From NCBI GenBank assembly GCA_035507915.1, contig DATJNS010000073.1, forward strand, positions 1 to 29,792: a stretch of 29,792 bases of DNA. The letters are read 5' to 3'. The position numbers and the translations under genes are program-made. How positions within the stretch are numbered: the stretch's first letter is position 1; each line of letters opens with the position of its first letter. The DNA comes from JACQAI01 sp035507915 (GTDB lineage Bacteria; Pseudomonadota; Alphaproteobacteria; Elsterales; Elsteraceae). Below are positions 10,160-18,559 of the stretch, one piece after another. Under the pieces are notes generated by a model. The model saw nothing but the letters and a program-made list of their open reading frames with translations, had not been told where the DNA came from and did no database searches.

Positions 10160-11488
10160 GGGGCTCCAGGCCGGATCGGAAGCGTCCGTCGGTGTGACAA
10201 CTTCGCGCAGATTTTGCCCCGTGATGTCGACCGTGTAGAGCCGGGTCGACCCGCCGCGACCGCTCGCGTCGCTCGGGCTCTCGCGGAAGAACATCAGCAC
10301 GCGACCATTGGGCGCCCAGGTCGGCCCCTCGTCGAGGTAGCTCGAGGACAGGATCCGTTCGCCTTTTCCGTCCGGCGACATCACCCCGATCGAGAATTGT
10401 CCGCCCTCCTGCTTCGTGAACGCGATCAGATCGCCGCGCGGCGACCACACCGGCGTCGTGTAGCGCCCGTTGCCGAAGGTGATGCGCTGCGGATTGCTGC
10501 CGTCGGCGTTCATCACGTAGATCTGCGGCGAGCCGCCGCGGTCGGAGGCGAACGTGATGCGTCGTCCGTCGGGCGAATAGCACGGCGACACGTCGATCGC
10601 GCGCGTGTTGGTGAGCTGCGTTTTCTGCTTGGTGCGCAGGTCGAGCTCGTAGATGTCGGAGTTGCCGCCGATCGCCAGGCTCATGACCACCTTGTTGCCG
10701 TCGGGCGAGAAGCGCGGCGCGAACGTCATGCCGGGGAAGTCGCCGACGACTTCCTGCTGGCCGGTGTCGATGTTGAACAGGTACACGCGCGGCCGATCGT
10801 TGAAATACGACATGTACGTGATCTCGCGCGTGGTCGGCGAGAAGCGCGGCGTCAGCACCAGCGCGCGCCCGTCGGTCAGCACGCGCACGTTGGCGCCGTC
10901 CTGATCCATGATCGCGAGCCGCTTGATGCGGCGCGTCGCGGGGCCGCTCTCGGCGATGTAGACGATCTCGGTGTCGAAGTAGCCGCTCTCGCCGGTGATC
11001 CGCTTGTAGATCGCGTCGGCGATCTTGTGCGCGATGCGCCGCCAACTCTGCGACTGCGTGGCGAGCATCTCGCCTTCCATCTGCGCCTCGGCGAACACGT
11101 CCCATAGGCGGAACTCGGCATGCAACCTGCCATCGGGCTGCATGCTGGCGCTGCCGCTGACCAGCGCCTGTGCATTGATCAGGCGCCAATCCTGGAAGCG
11201 CGGCTGGATCCCGATCGTGTCGGCCTGCTGCACGAAGGCTCCCTGCTCGATCGGCCGGAACAGGCCCGAGCGCTCGAGATCCGCCGATATCACCTGGCTG
11301 ATGTCGTGGCCCATGCGCTGCGCGTCGGGGGTCGTGCCGATCAGATCGGTGATCGCGATCGGGATCGGCTGCTGCGTGCCTTTCGTGATGTCGATGTGCA
11401 GGTCCGCGCGCGCCGGCGCGCCGAACCATACGAGGCACGCGGCGGCGACGAGCGCCCTTGCGATGACGGCGGCTCCATTCGTGTTCAT
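10148..11488 (-). CDS. tolB: Tol-Pal system periplasmic protein TolB
   Basis: Periplasmic beta-propeller that binds Pal and is released by TolA during energised outer-membrane constriction. An N-terminal Sec signal peptide (about residues 1-29, ending APARA) is followed by the alpha/beta N-domain and then WD40-like PD40 repeats, seen as FSPDGNKVVMS, YSPDGRRITFAS, WSPRGDLIAFTK and WAPNGRVLMFFR. The 446-residue length is typical. I chose the ATG at 11488, which has AGGGA eight bases upstream; a GTG one codon earlier is less likely. The start lies 11 bases after the tolA stop. Confidence 0.96.
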   Translation of the reverse strand: MNTNGAAVIARALVAAACLVWFGAPARADLHIDITKGTQQPIPIAITDLIGTTPDAQRMGHDISQVISADLERSGLFRPIEQGAFVQQADTIGIQPRFQDWRLINAQALVSGSASMQPDGRLHAEFRLWDVFAEAQMEGEMLATQSQSWRRIAHKIADAIYKRITGESGYFDTEIVYIAESGPATRRIKRLAIMDQDGANVRVLTDGRALVLTPRFSPTTREITYMSYFNDRPRVYLFNIDTGQQEVVGDFPGMTFAPRFSPDGNKVVMSLAIGGNSDIYELDLRTKQKTQLTNTRAIDVSPCYSPDGRRITFASDRGGSPQIYVMNADGSNPQRITFGNGRYTTPVWSPRGDLIAFTKQEGGQFSIGVMSPDGKGERILSSSYLDEGPTWAPNGRVLMFFRESPSDASGRGGSTRLYTVDITGQNLREVVTPTDASDPAWSPLIP

Positions 11489-11499
11489 CACGAAATTCC

Positions 11500-12270
11500 C
11501 TATTGCAGGATTTGCTGGGGGTCGAACGTCAAATAGGTCGTCTGCCAGCTGGCGTACTGATCGGGCGGCAACGGCAGCTTGTGGCAGCGGTCGTTGAGCA
11601 CCGCGCGCCGCGCCGAGTCGGCCGCCGCGCGGAACTCGCTATCCGAATAATACCGCCCACGATCCGTCACCTCCGCGCCAGTAACGATTCCGTCGGGGGA
11701 AAGGGTGAGCTTCAGCTCGACCTGCATGGATTTATAGTTGAGCGCCCCCGGATCGATGTTCCAGCACGGCGCGATGGTGCGCCGCACCGCATCCTCCTCG
11801 GTGGCCGACAGCTTGAAGTTGGGATTGTTGAGCGACGCGGTCTGCTGTTGCTGCTGCTGTGGCGGCGTCGGCGGTGCCGGCGGCGCAGGCTTCGGCTGCG
11901 GCTTGTTGTGCTCCACCTGGGCGACCGTCTTCTCCATCATTTTCATGAAGTCGTCCTCCTTCTTCACCTGCGGCTTGGGCGGCGGAGGCGGGGGCGGCGG
12001 TGGAGGTGGCGGTGGCGCCGGCGGGGGCGGTGGTGGTGGCGGCGGCGCGGGTTTGGGCTGGGGCGGCGGCGGGGCCTTGACCTCCTGCGGCGGCTGGGGC
12101 GGCTGCGCCGCCGGCGGCGGCAGGTTGGTCTGATCCGACAAGGTGACGACCTCGACCTCGAGGGTCGGCTCGACCTCGATGCGCGGACGCAGGAACTCGG
12201 GCAGGCCGAAATAGAAGAAGGCGATCACCATCACGTGCAGCAGCGCCGACAGCATCGACGGAACGCGCAT
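11500..12270 (-). CDS. tolA: TolA-type energy transducer with polyproline linker
   Basis: Bridges the TolQR motor in the inner membrane to TolB/Pal. The N-terminal helix (about residues 7-25) carries SALLH, the Ser-x3-His signature by which TolA/TonB proteins contact TolQ/ExbB. Residues about 50-100 are Pro-rich, with uninterrupted runs of 9 and 13 prolines separated by one Ala. They replace the long alpha-helical domain II of enterobacterial TolA. A short KKEDDFMKMMEKTVAQVE helix and a Gln run follow. The C-terminal domain (about 150-256) is TolA/TonB-like, with two Cys (CWNI and DRCHKL) that may form a disulfide. At 256 residues it is shorter than E. coli TolA (421). Position between tolR and tolB supports TolA over TonB. 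Confidence 0.9.
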   Translation of the reverse strand: MRVPSMLSALLHVMVIAFFYFGLPEFLRPRIEVEPTLEVEVVTLSDQTNLPPPAAQPPQPPQEVKAPPPPQPKPAPPPPPPPPPAPPPPPPPPPPPPPKPQVKKEDDFMKMMEKTVAQVEHNKPQPKPAPPAPPTPPQQQQQQTASLNNPNFKLSATEEDAVRRTIAPCWNIDPGALNYKSMQVELKLTLSPDGIVTGAEVTDRGRYYSDSEFRAAADSARRAVLNDRCHKLPLPPDQYASWQTTYLTFDPQQILQ

Positions 12271-12295
12271 CGCCTGCCCCTGCCCTACCCTGCTC

Positions 12296-12772
12296 CTAGT
12301 GCTGGCCGCTCTGCTGTCGCGGCGGCAGCGGCTTCGGTGCGCTGCCAGGCAATTCGGCGATCAGCGACACCTTGTTGAAGCCGGCGGCGGCGACCAGCCC
12401 CATCACCTCCATGATGCGCCCGTAGGCGATGCCGCGGTCGCCGCGCACGAAGATCGTCGTGTCGGGCTTGTTGCGGGTGATCGCCTGGAGCCGCGGCACC
12501 AGCTGCTCGGTCGTGGTCTCGGTCTCCTGCAGGAACACGCGTCCCTGGTTGTCGATCGAGATGGTCAACGGCTCGACGCGATCGTTGATGCTGGCCGCCT
12601 GCGTTTTCGGCAGGTCGACCGGCACGCCCACCGTCAGCAGCGGCGCGGCGACCATGAAGACGACCAGCAGCACCAGCATGACGTCGACCATCGGCGTCAC
12701 GTTGATGTCCGACATCGGCTTGTAGCCGCGCCGGGCGCCGCCGCGGCCCGTTGGGTTCAGTTGTCCAGCCAT
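12296..12772 (-). CDS. tolR: Tol-Pal motor protein TolR (ExbD family)
   Basis: Inner-membrane protein with a single helix and a periplasmic domain that forms, with TolQ, the proton channel powering TolA. The cytoplasmic tail is followed by SDINVTPMVDVMLVLLVVFM; Asp30 in the helix corresponds to the essential proton-carrying Asp of TolR/ExbD. The periplasmic domain (about residues 55-150) includes FVRGDRGIAYGRIMEVM, the conserved region of the family. The length of 158 is normal. The start is ATG at 12772, seven bases after the tolQ stop, and the tolA ATG follows the tolR stop by 25 bases. Confidence 0.95.
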   Translation of the reverse strand: MAGQLNPTGRGGARRGYKPMSDINVTPMVDVMLVLLVVFMVAAPLLTVGVPVDLPKTQAASINDRVEPLTISIDNQGRVFLQETETTTEQLVPRLQAITRNKPDTTIFVRGDRGIAYGRIMEVMGLVAAAGFNKVSLIAELPGSAPKPLPPRQQSGQH

Positions 12773-12779
12773 GACCGGC

Positions 12780-13478
12780 TCACGTCCGCTCGTCGAGCTG
12801 GCGCGACAGGATGGCGCTGAACTCGCCGGCGAATGCCTCGAGCCGGTTGGCGTAGCGGCCGAGGTCGTTCGAGATCTTGTTGTAGGCGAGCACCGCCGGA
12901 ATTGCCGCCACCAGGCCGAGCGCGGTGGCGAACAGCGCCTCGGCGATGCCGGGCGCCACCACCGCGAGCGAGGTGTTCTTCTGCGCCGCGATCGCCGTGA
13001 AGCTGTTCATGATGCCCCACACCGTGCCGAACAGGCCGACGAACGGCGCAGTCGAGCCCACGCTCGCCAGAAACGGCAGATATTTCTCCAGCCGTTCGAG
13101 CTCGCGCCCGACCGTCACGGACATCACGCGATCGATCCGCTGCTGCAGATTGGCGCGCGACGCCGGTGGATTGGCGAGACCCTTGGCGGCGGAGCGCCGC
13201 CATTCGCGCATTGCCGCGGCGAACACCGCCGACATCGGATCGACCGGACGGTTGCCGACGCGGTCGTAGAGATCCTCCAGGCTGCCGCCCGACCAGAACG
13301 AGTCCTCGAACTCGTCGGCCTGCTGCACCAGGTGGCGGAGCTTCATGAGCTTGTCGAAGATGATCGCCCAGCACCAGAACGAGGCGAACAGGAGCAGGAC
13401 CATCACGACCTTGACGACGATGTCCGCCTGAATGAACAGCGTCCACAGAGAAAGCTGGGACGCGACGGTACTCTCCAT
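12780..13478 (-). CDS. tolQ: Tol-Pal motor protein TolQ (MotA/ExbB family)
   Basis: Three-helix inner-membrane component of the TolQR proton-driven motor. Helix 1 is about residues 18-40 (VVKVVMVLLLFASFWCWAII). The large cytoplasmic loop contains LERLEKYLPFLASVGSTAPFVGLFGTVWGIM, the conserved MotA/ExbB/TolQ region leading into helix 2, and helix 3 is near GIAEALFATALGLVAAIPAVLAYN. The 232-residue length is typical. The start is ATG at 13478 behind GAGAGAG. It begins 22 bases past the ybgC stop in the conserved ybgC-tolQRAB order. Confidence 0.96.
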   Translation of the reverse strand: MESTVASQLSLWTLFIQADIVVKVVMVLLLFASFWCWAIIFDKLMKLRHLVQQADEFEDSFWSGGSLEDLYDRVGNRPVDPMSAVFAAAMREWRRSAAKGLANPPASRANLQQRIDRVMSVTVGRELERLEKYLPFLASVGSTAPFVGLFGTVWGIMNSFTAIAAQKNTSLAVVAPGIAEALFATALGLVAAIPAVLAYNKISNDLGRYANRLEAFAGEFSAILSRQLDERT

Positions 13479-13500
13479 GGGGGCTCTCTCGCTTGAAGGG

Positions 13501-13971
13501 TCAGAGATAGTTCGACACGACGGCTCGGAGCGCGCCCGGAAGCCGCGTCGGCCGGAGCTGACGGTCGAGGGTGACGAGCCGCAGACTTAGATCGACGAGG
13601 TTAAGAAATCCATCCGGCGCATCGCTCGCGGCGCGCTGCACGCGTTGCTCGATCGTGACGGTGGCGCCGCTCATGGCGGTGATTCGGCTCGCCACCCTCA
13701 GGCTGTCGTCGAGACGCGCCGGCCGATGATACTCGATGGTACAGCGATGCACGGCGAGCGTGACGCCGTGATGCGCGAGCAGGTCGCTGTGGCCCACGCC
13801 GGTGAGTCGCATCATCTCGGTGCGCGCGCGCTCGGCGAAGCGCAAATAGGCGGCGTGGTAGACGATGCCGCCGGCGTCGGTGTCCTCATAGTAGATGCGC
13901 ACCGGAAACAGGTGACGCGCGCCGTCGAGCCGGCCGACCGGCGGCTGGTCGATCATCAAGCCGTCAGCCAT
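13501..13971 (-). CDS. ybgC: Tol-Pal system-associated acyl-CoA thioesterase YbgC
   Basis: Hot-dog fold thioesterase encoded at the head of tol operons; it hydrolyses acyl-CoA and is linked to phospholipid metabolism. The signature YYEDTDAGGIVYHAAYLRFAER carries the catalytic Asp, and the rest follows the YbgC/TIGR00051 pattern through RLVTLD. I chose the ATG at 13971 because GAGG lies nine bases upstream; the ATG at 13977 would leave only three. Either start overlaps the 3' end of ruvB by several bases, so translation is probably coupled to ruvB. The length of 156 is slightly longer than E. coli YbgC (134) because of an N-terminal extension. Confidence 0.93.
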   Translation of the reverse strand: MADGLMIDQPPVGRLDGARHLFPVRIYYEDTDAGGIVYHAAYLRFAERARTEMMRLTGVGHSDLLAHHGVTLAVHRCTIEYHRPARLDDSLRVASRITAMSGATVTIEQRVQRAASDAPDGFLNLVDLSLRLVTLDRQLRPTRLPGALRAVVSNYL

Positions 13972-15034
13972 CGACATCGGCCTCGGCCCCCAGGAGATCG
14001 AGCTGGCGCTCGAGATCGCGCGGCGCCGCCAACCCGAGATGGCGCCAGCCCTGCAGCGCCAGCATGCGGCCGCGCGGCGTCCGCTGGATCAAGCCCTGCT
14101 GGATCAGGAACGGCTCGATGACCTCCTCGAGCACGTCGCGCTGCTCGGCGAGCGCCGCGGCAAGGGTTTCGACGCCGACCGGGCCGCCCTGATAGGTCTC
14201 GGCGATGCAGCGCATGTAGCGATGGTCCATCGCGTCGAGGCCGCTGCGGTCGACCTCGAGGCGCAGCAGCGCCGCGTCGGCGGCCTTGGCGTCGATCGCG
14301 TCCGTGCCGGCGACCGAGCAGAAGTCGCGCACGCGCCGCAACAGCCGTCCCGCGACCCGCGGCGTGCCGCGCGAGCGCCGCGCAATCTCCGCCGCGCCTT
14401 CGGGCGTGAGGTTCATGTCGAGCAGGCGCGCGGCCCGGCTGACGATCTGGACCAGCTCGGCCGGCGTGTAGAAGGTCAGGCGCAACGGGATGCCGAAGCG
14501 CTCGCGCAGCGGCGTCGTGATCAGGCCGGCGCGCGTCGTCGCCGCGACCAGCGTGAAGGGCGGCAGGTCGATGCGGATCGAGCGCGCCGCCGGCCCCTCG
14601 CCGATGATCAGGTCGAGTTGGAAATCCTCCATCGCGGGATAAAGGATCTCTTCTACGGCGGGATTAAGGCGATGGATCTCGTCGATGAACAGCACGTCGC
14701 GCGGCTGCAGGTTGGTGAGCAGCGCGGCGAGATCGCCGGCGCGCACGATCACGGGGCCGGAGGTCGCGCGGAAGCCGACGCCGAGCTCGCGGGCGACGAT
14801 CTGGGCGAGCGTCGTCTTGCCGAGGCCGGGCGGCCCCGAGAACAGCACGTGGTCGAGCGCCTCGCCGCGCCCGCGCGCCGCCTCGACGAACACGCCGAGA
14901 TTCTCGCGCACCGCCGACTGGCCGACGAAGTCGGCGAGCCGCGCGGGTCGCAGCGCCGCCTCGCCGCCCTCGGCGACCGAGGGATCGACGACGCGCGACG
15001 GATTGACCGCCGCGCTCGACGGCTCGGCGTTCAC
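13964..15034 (-). CDS. ruvB: Holliday junction branch migration helicase RuvB
   Basis: AAA+ motor that, with RuvA, drives branch migration at Holliday junctions in the cytoplasm. Walker A GPPGLGKT (about residues 67-74) and Walker B LFIDEIHR (115-122) are intact. The sensor 1 region ATTRAGLITTPLRERFG and the C-terminal winged helix with IEPFLIQQGLIQRTPRGR are as in the family. The 356-residue length is normal. The start is GTG at 15034, overlapping the ruvA stop as GTGA, which indicates translational coupling. Confidence 0.97.
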   Translation of the reverse strand: MNAEPSSAAVNPSRVVDPSVAEGGEAALRPARLADFVGQSAVRENLGVFVEAARGRGEALDHVLFSGPPGLGKTTLAQIVARELGVGFRATSGPVIVRAGDLAALLTNLQPRDVLFIDEIHRLNPAVEEILYPAMEDFQLDLIIGEGPAARSIRIDLPPFTLVAATTRAGLITTPLRERFGIPLRLTFYTPAELVQIVSRAARLLDMNLTPEGAAEIARRSRGTPRVAGRLLRRVRDFCSVAGTDAIDAKAADAALLRLEVDRSGLDAMDHRYMRCIAETYQGGPVGVETLAAALAEQRDVLEEVIEPFLIQQGLIQRTPRGRMLALQGWRHLGLAAPRDLERQLDLLGAEADVDG

Positions 15035-15642
15035 AGGCTGAGCTCCTTGAGGCCGGCCTTGATCAGCGCGTCGATCGAGGCGCGCTCACCGAGCGCCTTG
15101 CTCGCGCTCGAGATGGCGCCGAACGCTTCGGACCGGCCGTAGCCGAGATTGACCAGCGCCGACACCGCGTCGAGGTTGACGTCCGCGCCGCCGCGCGCGC
15201 CGTCCGCCGCCGCCGGCGCCCTGGCGAGCTGGCCGAGCGCGATGGTGCCGGCCTTCTCCTTGAGCTCGGCGAGCACGCGGGTCGCCAGCTTCGGTCCGAC
15301 GCCGTCGGCGCGCGTCAGCGCGGCGCGGTCGGCCGACGCGATCACCTGGACCAGCTTGTCGGGCGCCAGCGCGGAGAGGATGGCGAGCGCGACGCGGCCG
15401 CCGACGCCCTGCACGGTCTGGAGCAGCCGGAACCACTCGCGCTCGGCGGCATCGAGGAAGCCGAACAGCTGGATACGGTCCTCGCGCACCTGGGTCTCGA
15501 TGAACAGCACCGCCGGCTGGCCGACCTGGAGCGCGGCGAGCGTGCGGCCGGCGCACGACACCAGGTAGCCGACCCCGGCGACGTCGATCACCGCCCAGTC
15601 CTCGCCGACCGCGTCGACCGTGCCGCGCAGCTTGGCGATCAT
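15031..15642 (-). CDS. ruvA: Holliday junction DNA-binding protein RuvA
   Basis: Tetrameric protein that holds the Holliday junction flat and loads RuvB. The N-terminal OB fold begins MIAKLRGTV. Two helix-hairpin-helix segments are seen as LQTVQGVGGRVALAILSAL and LTRADGVGPKLATRVLAEL. A flexible Ala/Gly linker and the RuvB-binding domain III (AVSALVNLGYGRSEAFGAI) close it. At 203 residues it has the normal size. The start ATG at 15642 overlaps the ruvC stop as ATGA; upstream in-frame starts would run into ruvC and are rejected. Confidence 0.97.
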   Translation of the reverse strand: MIAKLRGTVDAVGEDWAVIDVAGVGYLVSCAGRTLAALQVGQPAVLFIETQVREDRIQLFGFLDAAEREWFRLLQTVQGVGGRVALAILSALAPDKLVQVIASADRAALTRADGVGPKLATRVLAELKEKAGTIALGQLARAPAAADGARGGADVNLDAVSALVNLGYGRSEAFGAISSASKALGERASIDALIKAGLKELSL

Positions 15643-16211
15643 GACTTGGAGCTCGCGCCCGCGGGGAGCAGGCCGAATGCAGGCTTCCCCTCGCGCGGCG
15701 CCGTCTCGCGCACCGTCCACGCGCGGCGCGTCTGGGCGTGATGGGCGTGGCAGATCGCGACCGCGAGCGCGTCGGTGGCATCGGCGGCGGTGTCGGCGGG
15801 CAGCCCGGGCAGCAGGCGCTGCACCATCATGGCGACCTGCTCCTTGCCGGCGTGGCCGGCGCCGACCACGGCGCTCTTGACCGAGTTGGTCGCGTATTCG
15901 TGCACCGGCAATCCGGCCAATGCCGGTGCCAGCAGCGCGATGCCGCGCGCCTGCCCCAGCTTCAAGGTCGAGCCCGGGTTCTTGTTGACGAAGGTCTCCT
16001 CGACCGCCGCCTCGGCCGGCGACCAGGTCGCGATCACCTCGACCAGCCCGGCATAGAGCTCGGCCAGGCGCTCGGCGAGCGAGCGCGCCGCGGTCGAGCG
16101 CAGCACGCCGGCGGCGACCGGGCGCAGCCGATTGCCATCGACCGTGATGACGCCCCAGCCGGTGCGTTGCAGACCCGGATCGATGCCGAGCAGGCGCAGC
16201 ACAACGGTCAT
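15639..16211 (-). CDS. ruvC: Holliday junction resolvase RuvC
   Basis: Dimeric nuclease that cuts Holliday junctions after RuvAB migration. The four acidic catalytic residues are visible: Asp11 in LLGIDPGLQRTGWG, Glu71 in AVEETFVNKNPGS, and Asp144 and Asp147 in ADATDALAVAICHAHH. The 190-residue length fits. The start is ATG at 16211, overlapping the yebC stop as ATGA. The stop overlaps ruvA in the same way, so yebC-ruvC-ruvA-ruvB is translated as a tight chain. Confidence 0.97.
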   Translation of the reverse strand: MTVVLRLLGIDPGLQRTGWGVITVDGNRLRPVAAGVLRSTAARSLAERLAELYAGLVEVIATWSPAEAAVEETFVNKNPGSTLKLGQARGIALLAPALAGLPVHEYATNSVKSAVVGAGHAGKEQVAMMVQRLLPGLPADTAADATDALAVAICHAHHAQTRRAWTVRETAPREGKPAFGLLPAGASSKS

Positions 16212-16957
16212 GCGGTGAGCCGCGCCAGGGTCTCGTCGGAGACCTCGTAGTTGGCCACCACGGCCTGCACGTCGTCGTTGTCGTCGAGCGCCTCGAGCAG
16301 CCGGAACAGCTTCTCGGCCGGCTCGTCGCCGACCGGGACGGTGGTCTGCGGCCGCCAACCGAGCTTGGCGCTCTCGGGCGACCCGAAGCGCGCCTCGAGC
16401 GCGTCGCGCACCAGGTTCAGCCGCTCGGGCGCACAGGTGATCTCGTGGGCCTCGTCGTCGCTCGCGACATCGTCGGCGCCGGCCTCGACCGCGGCCTCGA
16501 GCATGGCCTCTTCCGAGGCGGCGTCGCCGGGATAGCGCACGATGCCGACGCGATCGAACATGAAGCTCACCGAGTTGGTCTCGCCGAGCGTGCCGCCCTG
16601 TTTGGTGAAGATCGAGCGGATGTCGCCGGCGGTGCGATTGCGGTTGTCGGTCAGCGCCTCGACGATGACGGCGACGCCGCCCGGGCCGTAGCCCTCGTAG
16701 CGCACCTCCTCGTAGTTGGCGTCGTCGCTGCCGCCGGCGCCACGCTTGATCGCACGGTCGACGGTATCGCGCGACATGTTGGCTTGGCGCGCCGCGATCA
16801 CGGCCGCGCGCAGGCGCGGGTTCGACGCGGGATCGGGCAGCCCGTTCTTGGCCGCCACGGTGAGCTCACGGATCAGCTTGGTGAATATCTTGCCCCGCTT
16901 GGCATCCTGCTTGCCCTTGCGGTGCATGATGTTTTTGAACTGGGAATGCCCGGCCAT
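16208..16957 (-). CDS. yebC: YebC/PmpR/TACO1 family protein
   Basis: Cytoplasmic protein of the YebC family, described as a transcriptional regulator (PmpR) and, in more recent work, as a factor relieving ribosome stalling on proline-rich stretches. It begins with the hallmark MAGHSQFKNIMHRKG, followed by KIFTKLIRELTVAAKNG, YEGYGPGGVAVIVEALTDNRNRT and a run of acidic C-terminal residues. The length of 249 is normal. The start is ATG at 16957. It opens the yebC-ruvCAB-ybgC-tol run. The 178-base gap before it must hold the promoter, but I could not place good hexamers. Confidence 0.95.
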   Translation of the reverse strand: MAGHSQFKNIMHRKGKQDAKRGKIFTKLIRELTVAAKNGLPDPASNPRLRAAVIAARQANMSRDTVDRAIKRGAGGSDDANYEEVRYEGYGPGGVAVIVEALTDNRNRTAGDIRSIFTKQGGTLGETNSVSFMFDRVGIVRYPGDAASEEAMLEAAVEAGADDVASDDEAHEITCAPERLNLVRDALEARFGSPESAKLGWRPQTTVPVGDEPAEKLFRLLEALDDNDDVQAVVANYEVSDETLARLTA

Positions 16958-17135
16958 CAGGTCTCTGGGTTTTTCTTGAACAGAACTAGGGGCACGCGGG
17001 CCGCCACCCTACCATATGTAGCGCGGCGAGCGCACGCGTCCCGGCATCCCGGGCGTAAACACCACGCTTTTATGGCGAGAATGCGGCGCCCATCAGGAAC
17101 GCCGGGGAGCCGACCGGCGGCGCGCGTGAGGGGCT

Positions 17136-17969
17136 TCAGTCGGCGGCGGCGCGGACCACCTCGGGCAGCGCCGGGGCGAGTCGGCCGCCGAGCCGGACCG
17201 GCTCGATGCGCCGGGCGAGGCCGCCTTTGTCGTCGGTCTCGACGTAGAGCCCGCACACGGTGGCGGGGCCCTCGGCCGGCGCCAGCCGCTCGCCCGGCAT
17301 CTTGCGCATGAAGCGCGTCAGGCTGATTTCCTTCTTCATGCCGATGACGCTGTCGTAGTCGCCGCACATCCCGGCGTCGGTCTGGTAGGCCGTGCCGCCG
17401 GGCAGGATCTGGGCATCGGCGGTCGGCACGTGGCTGTGGGTGCCCACGACCAGCGAGGCCCGGCCGTCGGCCAGGTGGGCGATCGCCATCTTCTCGGACG
17501 TCGCCTCGGCATGCACGTCGACGATCGCGGCGTCGACCGTCTCGCCGAGCCGGTGCTCGACGAGCGCGCGCTCGACCGCGGCGAACGGATCGTCGAGCGG
17601 ATCCATGAACAACCGGCCCATCACGTTGACGACCAGCACCTTGCGCCCGCCGCGCGTGGCGTAGACGTGCGCGCCGCGGCCGGGCGTGCCGGACGGGAAA
17701 TTGAGCGGCCGGAGGATGCGCGGCTCGGTGTCGATGTACGGGATGATGACGCGCTGGTCCCACACGTGATTGCCGGTCGTGAGCACGTCGGCGCCCGCGG
17801 CGAACAGCTCCTGCGACAGCTCGGGCGTCAGGCCGAAGCCGCCGGCCAGGTTCTCGGCATTGACCACGACGAACTCGGCGCCGAGCTGGGCGATCAGCGG
17901 CGGCAGCTGTGCCTGCAGCGCGGTGCGTCCGCTGCGTCCGACCACATCGCCGAAGAACAAGATGCGCAT
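17136..17969 (-). CDS. ymdB: YmdB-type metallophosphoesterase (TIGR00282)
   Basis: Calcineurin-fold dimetal phosphoesterase of the YmdB family; the Bacillus protein hydrolyses 2',3'-cyclic nucleotides and cAMP. Metal-binding motifs in order are FFGDVVGRSGR (Asp8), VVNAENLAGGFG, TTGNHVWDQ, VDVHAEATSEK and VGTHSHVPTADAQILPGGTAYQTDAGMCGD, all typical of this subfamily. At 277 residues it is slightly longer than Bacillus YmdB (264). The start is ATG at 17969, one base from the fau stop, so fau and this gene are co-transcribed. The cellular role in Alphaproteobacteria is not known. The symbol follows Bacillus use and must not be confused with the unrelated E. coli ymdB. Confidence 0.9.
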   Translation of the reverse strand: MRILFFGDVVGRSGRTALQAQLPPLIAQLGAEFVVVNAENLAGGFGLTPELSQELFAAGADVLTTGNHVWDQRVIIPYIDTEPRILRPLNFPSGTPGRGAHVYATRGGRKVLVVNVMGRLFMDPLDDPFAAVERALVEHRLGETVDAAIVDVHAEATSEKMAIAHLADGRASLVVGTHSHVPTADAQILPGGTAYQTDAGMCGDYDSVIGMKKEISLTRFMRKMPGERLAPAEGPATVCGLYVETDDKGGLARRIEPVRLGGRLAPALPEVVRAAAD

Positions 17970-17970
17970 G

Positions 17971-18543
17971 CTAGGTGACCTTGATCAGACCGGCCTCGGT
18001 GAGGATGGCATCGAGCGGCTGATCATACGGCCCGGTCGGGATGTCGGACAGCTCCTGAACCGCGTAGCCGACGCCGATTGCGGTGATCGCGCGGTCGGCG
18101 CGCAGCATGGGGAGCGTCCGGTCGTAGTAGCCGGCGCCCTGGCCGAGCCGCGTGCCGCGGCGGTCGAAGCCGACCAGCGGCACCAGAAGGACGTCGGGCG
18201 TGAGCTGCGGCGCGCTGTCCGACGGGACCCAGGCGCCGTTGCCCTTGACCACCGGATCGCCGGGGCGCCAGACGCGGAAGATCAGCGGCGCGTTGCGTTC
18301 GGCCACCACCGGCAGGACGATGCGGTGGCCGCGCGCGGCGAGCCGCTCGAGCAGCGGCCGCACGTCGAGCTCGGCACCCGCCGGCCAATAGCCCGACACG
18401 ACCGCGCCCGGCGGCAGCGTGACGTGGCGTTCGAACTGCCCGACCAGCGCCTGCGCCGCCGCGGCGGCGCCGGCCTCGTGCGCCGCGCGCCGCCGCAGCT
18501 TCACCGCGTCACGCAGCTGTTGCTTGGCCTCCAGCAAGTTCAT
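17971..18543 (-). CDS. fau: 5-formyltetrahydrofolate cyclo-ligase
   Basis: Converts 5-formyl-THF to 5,10-methenyl-THF using ATP, returning the storage folate to the active pool. The signature GFDRRGTRLGQGAGYYDR (about residues 125-142) is the family's phosphate- and substrate-binding loop. The N-terminal helix EAKQQLRDAVKLRRR and SGYWPAGAELD are also typical. The length of 190 is normal. The start is ATG at 18543; the open frame extends upstream through the 6S RNA gene, which I reject as coding. The zapA-6S RNA-fau order is conserved across Proteobacteria. Confidence 0.94.
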   Translation of the reverse strand: MNLLEAKQQLRDAVKLRRRAAHEAGAAAAAQALVGQFERHVTLPPGAVVSGYWPAGAELDVRPLLERLAARGHRIVLPVVAERNAPLIFRVWRPGDPVVKGNGAWVPSDSAPQLTPDVLLVPLVGFDRRGTRLGQGAGYYDRTLPMLRADRAITAIGVGYAVQELSDIPTGPYDQPLDAILTEAGLIKVT

Positions 18544-18559
18544 GGCCCGGAACTGCGCC

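Noticed and set aside
11970..12060. GGN-rich repeat on the plus strand as a tandem repeat or G-quadruplex element
   Set aside because: It encodes the TolA polyproline linker on the other strand with mixed Pro codons; runs of three or more G are few and there is no fixed repeat unit.
16958..17135. Promoter or small gene between the YmdB-type gene and yebC
   Set aside because: No hexamer pair with good spacing, no convincing hairpin with a T tract, and no short frame with a ribosome site; I left the gap unannotated.
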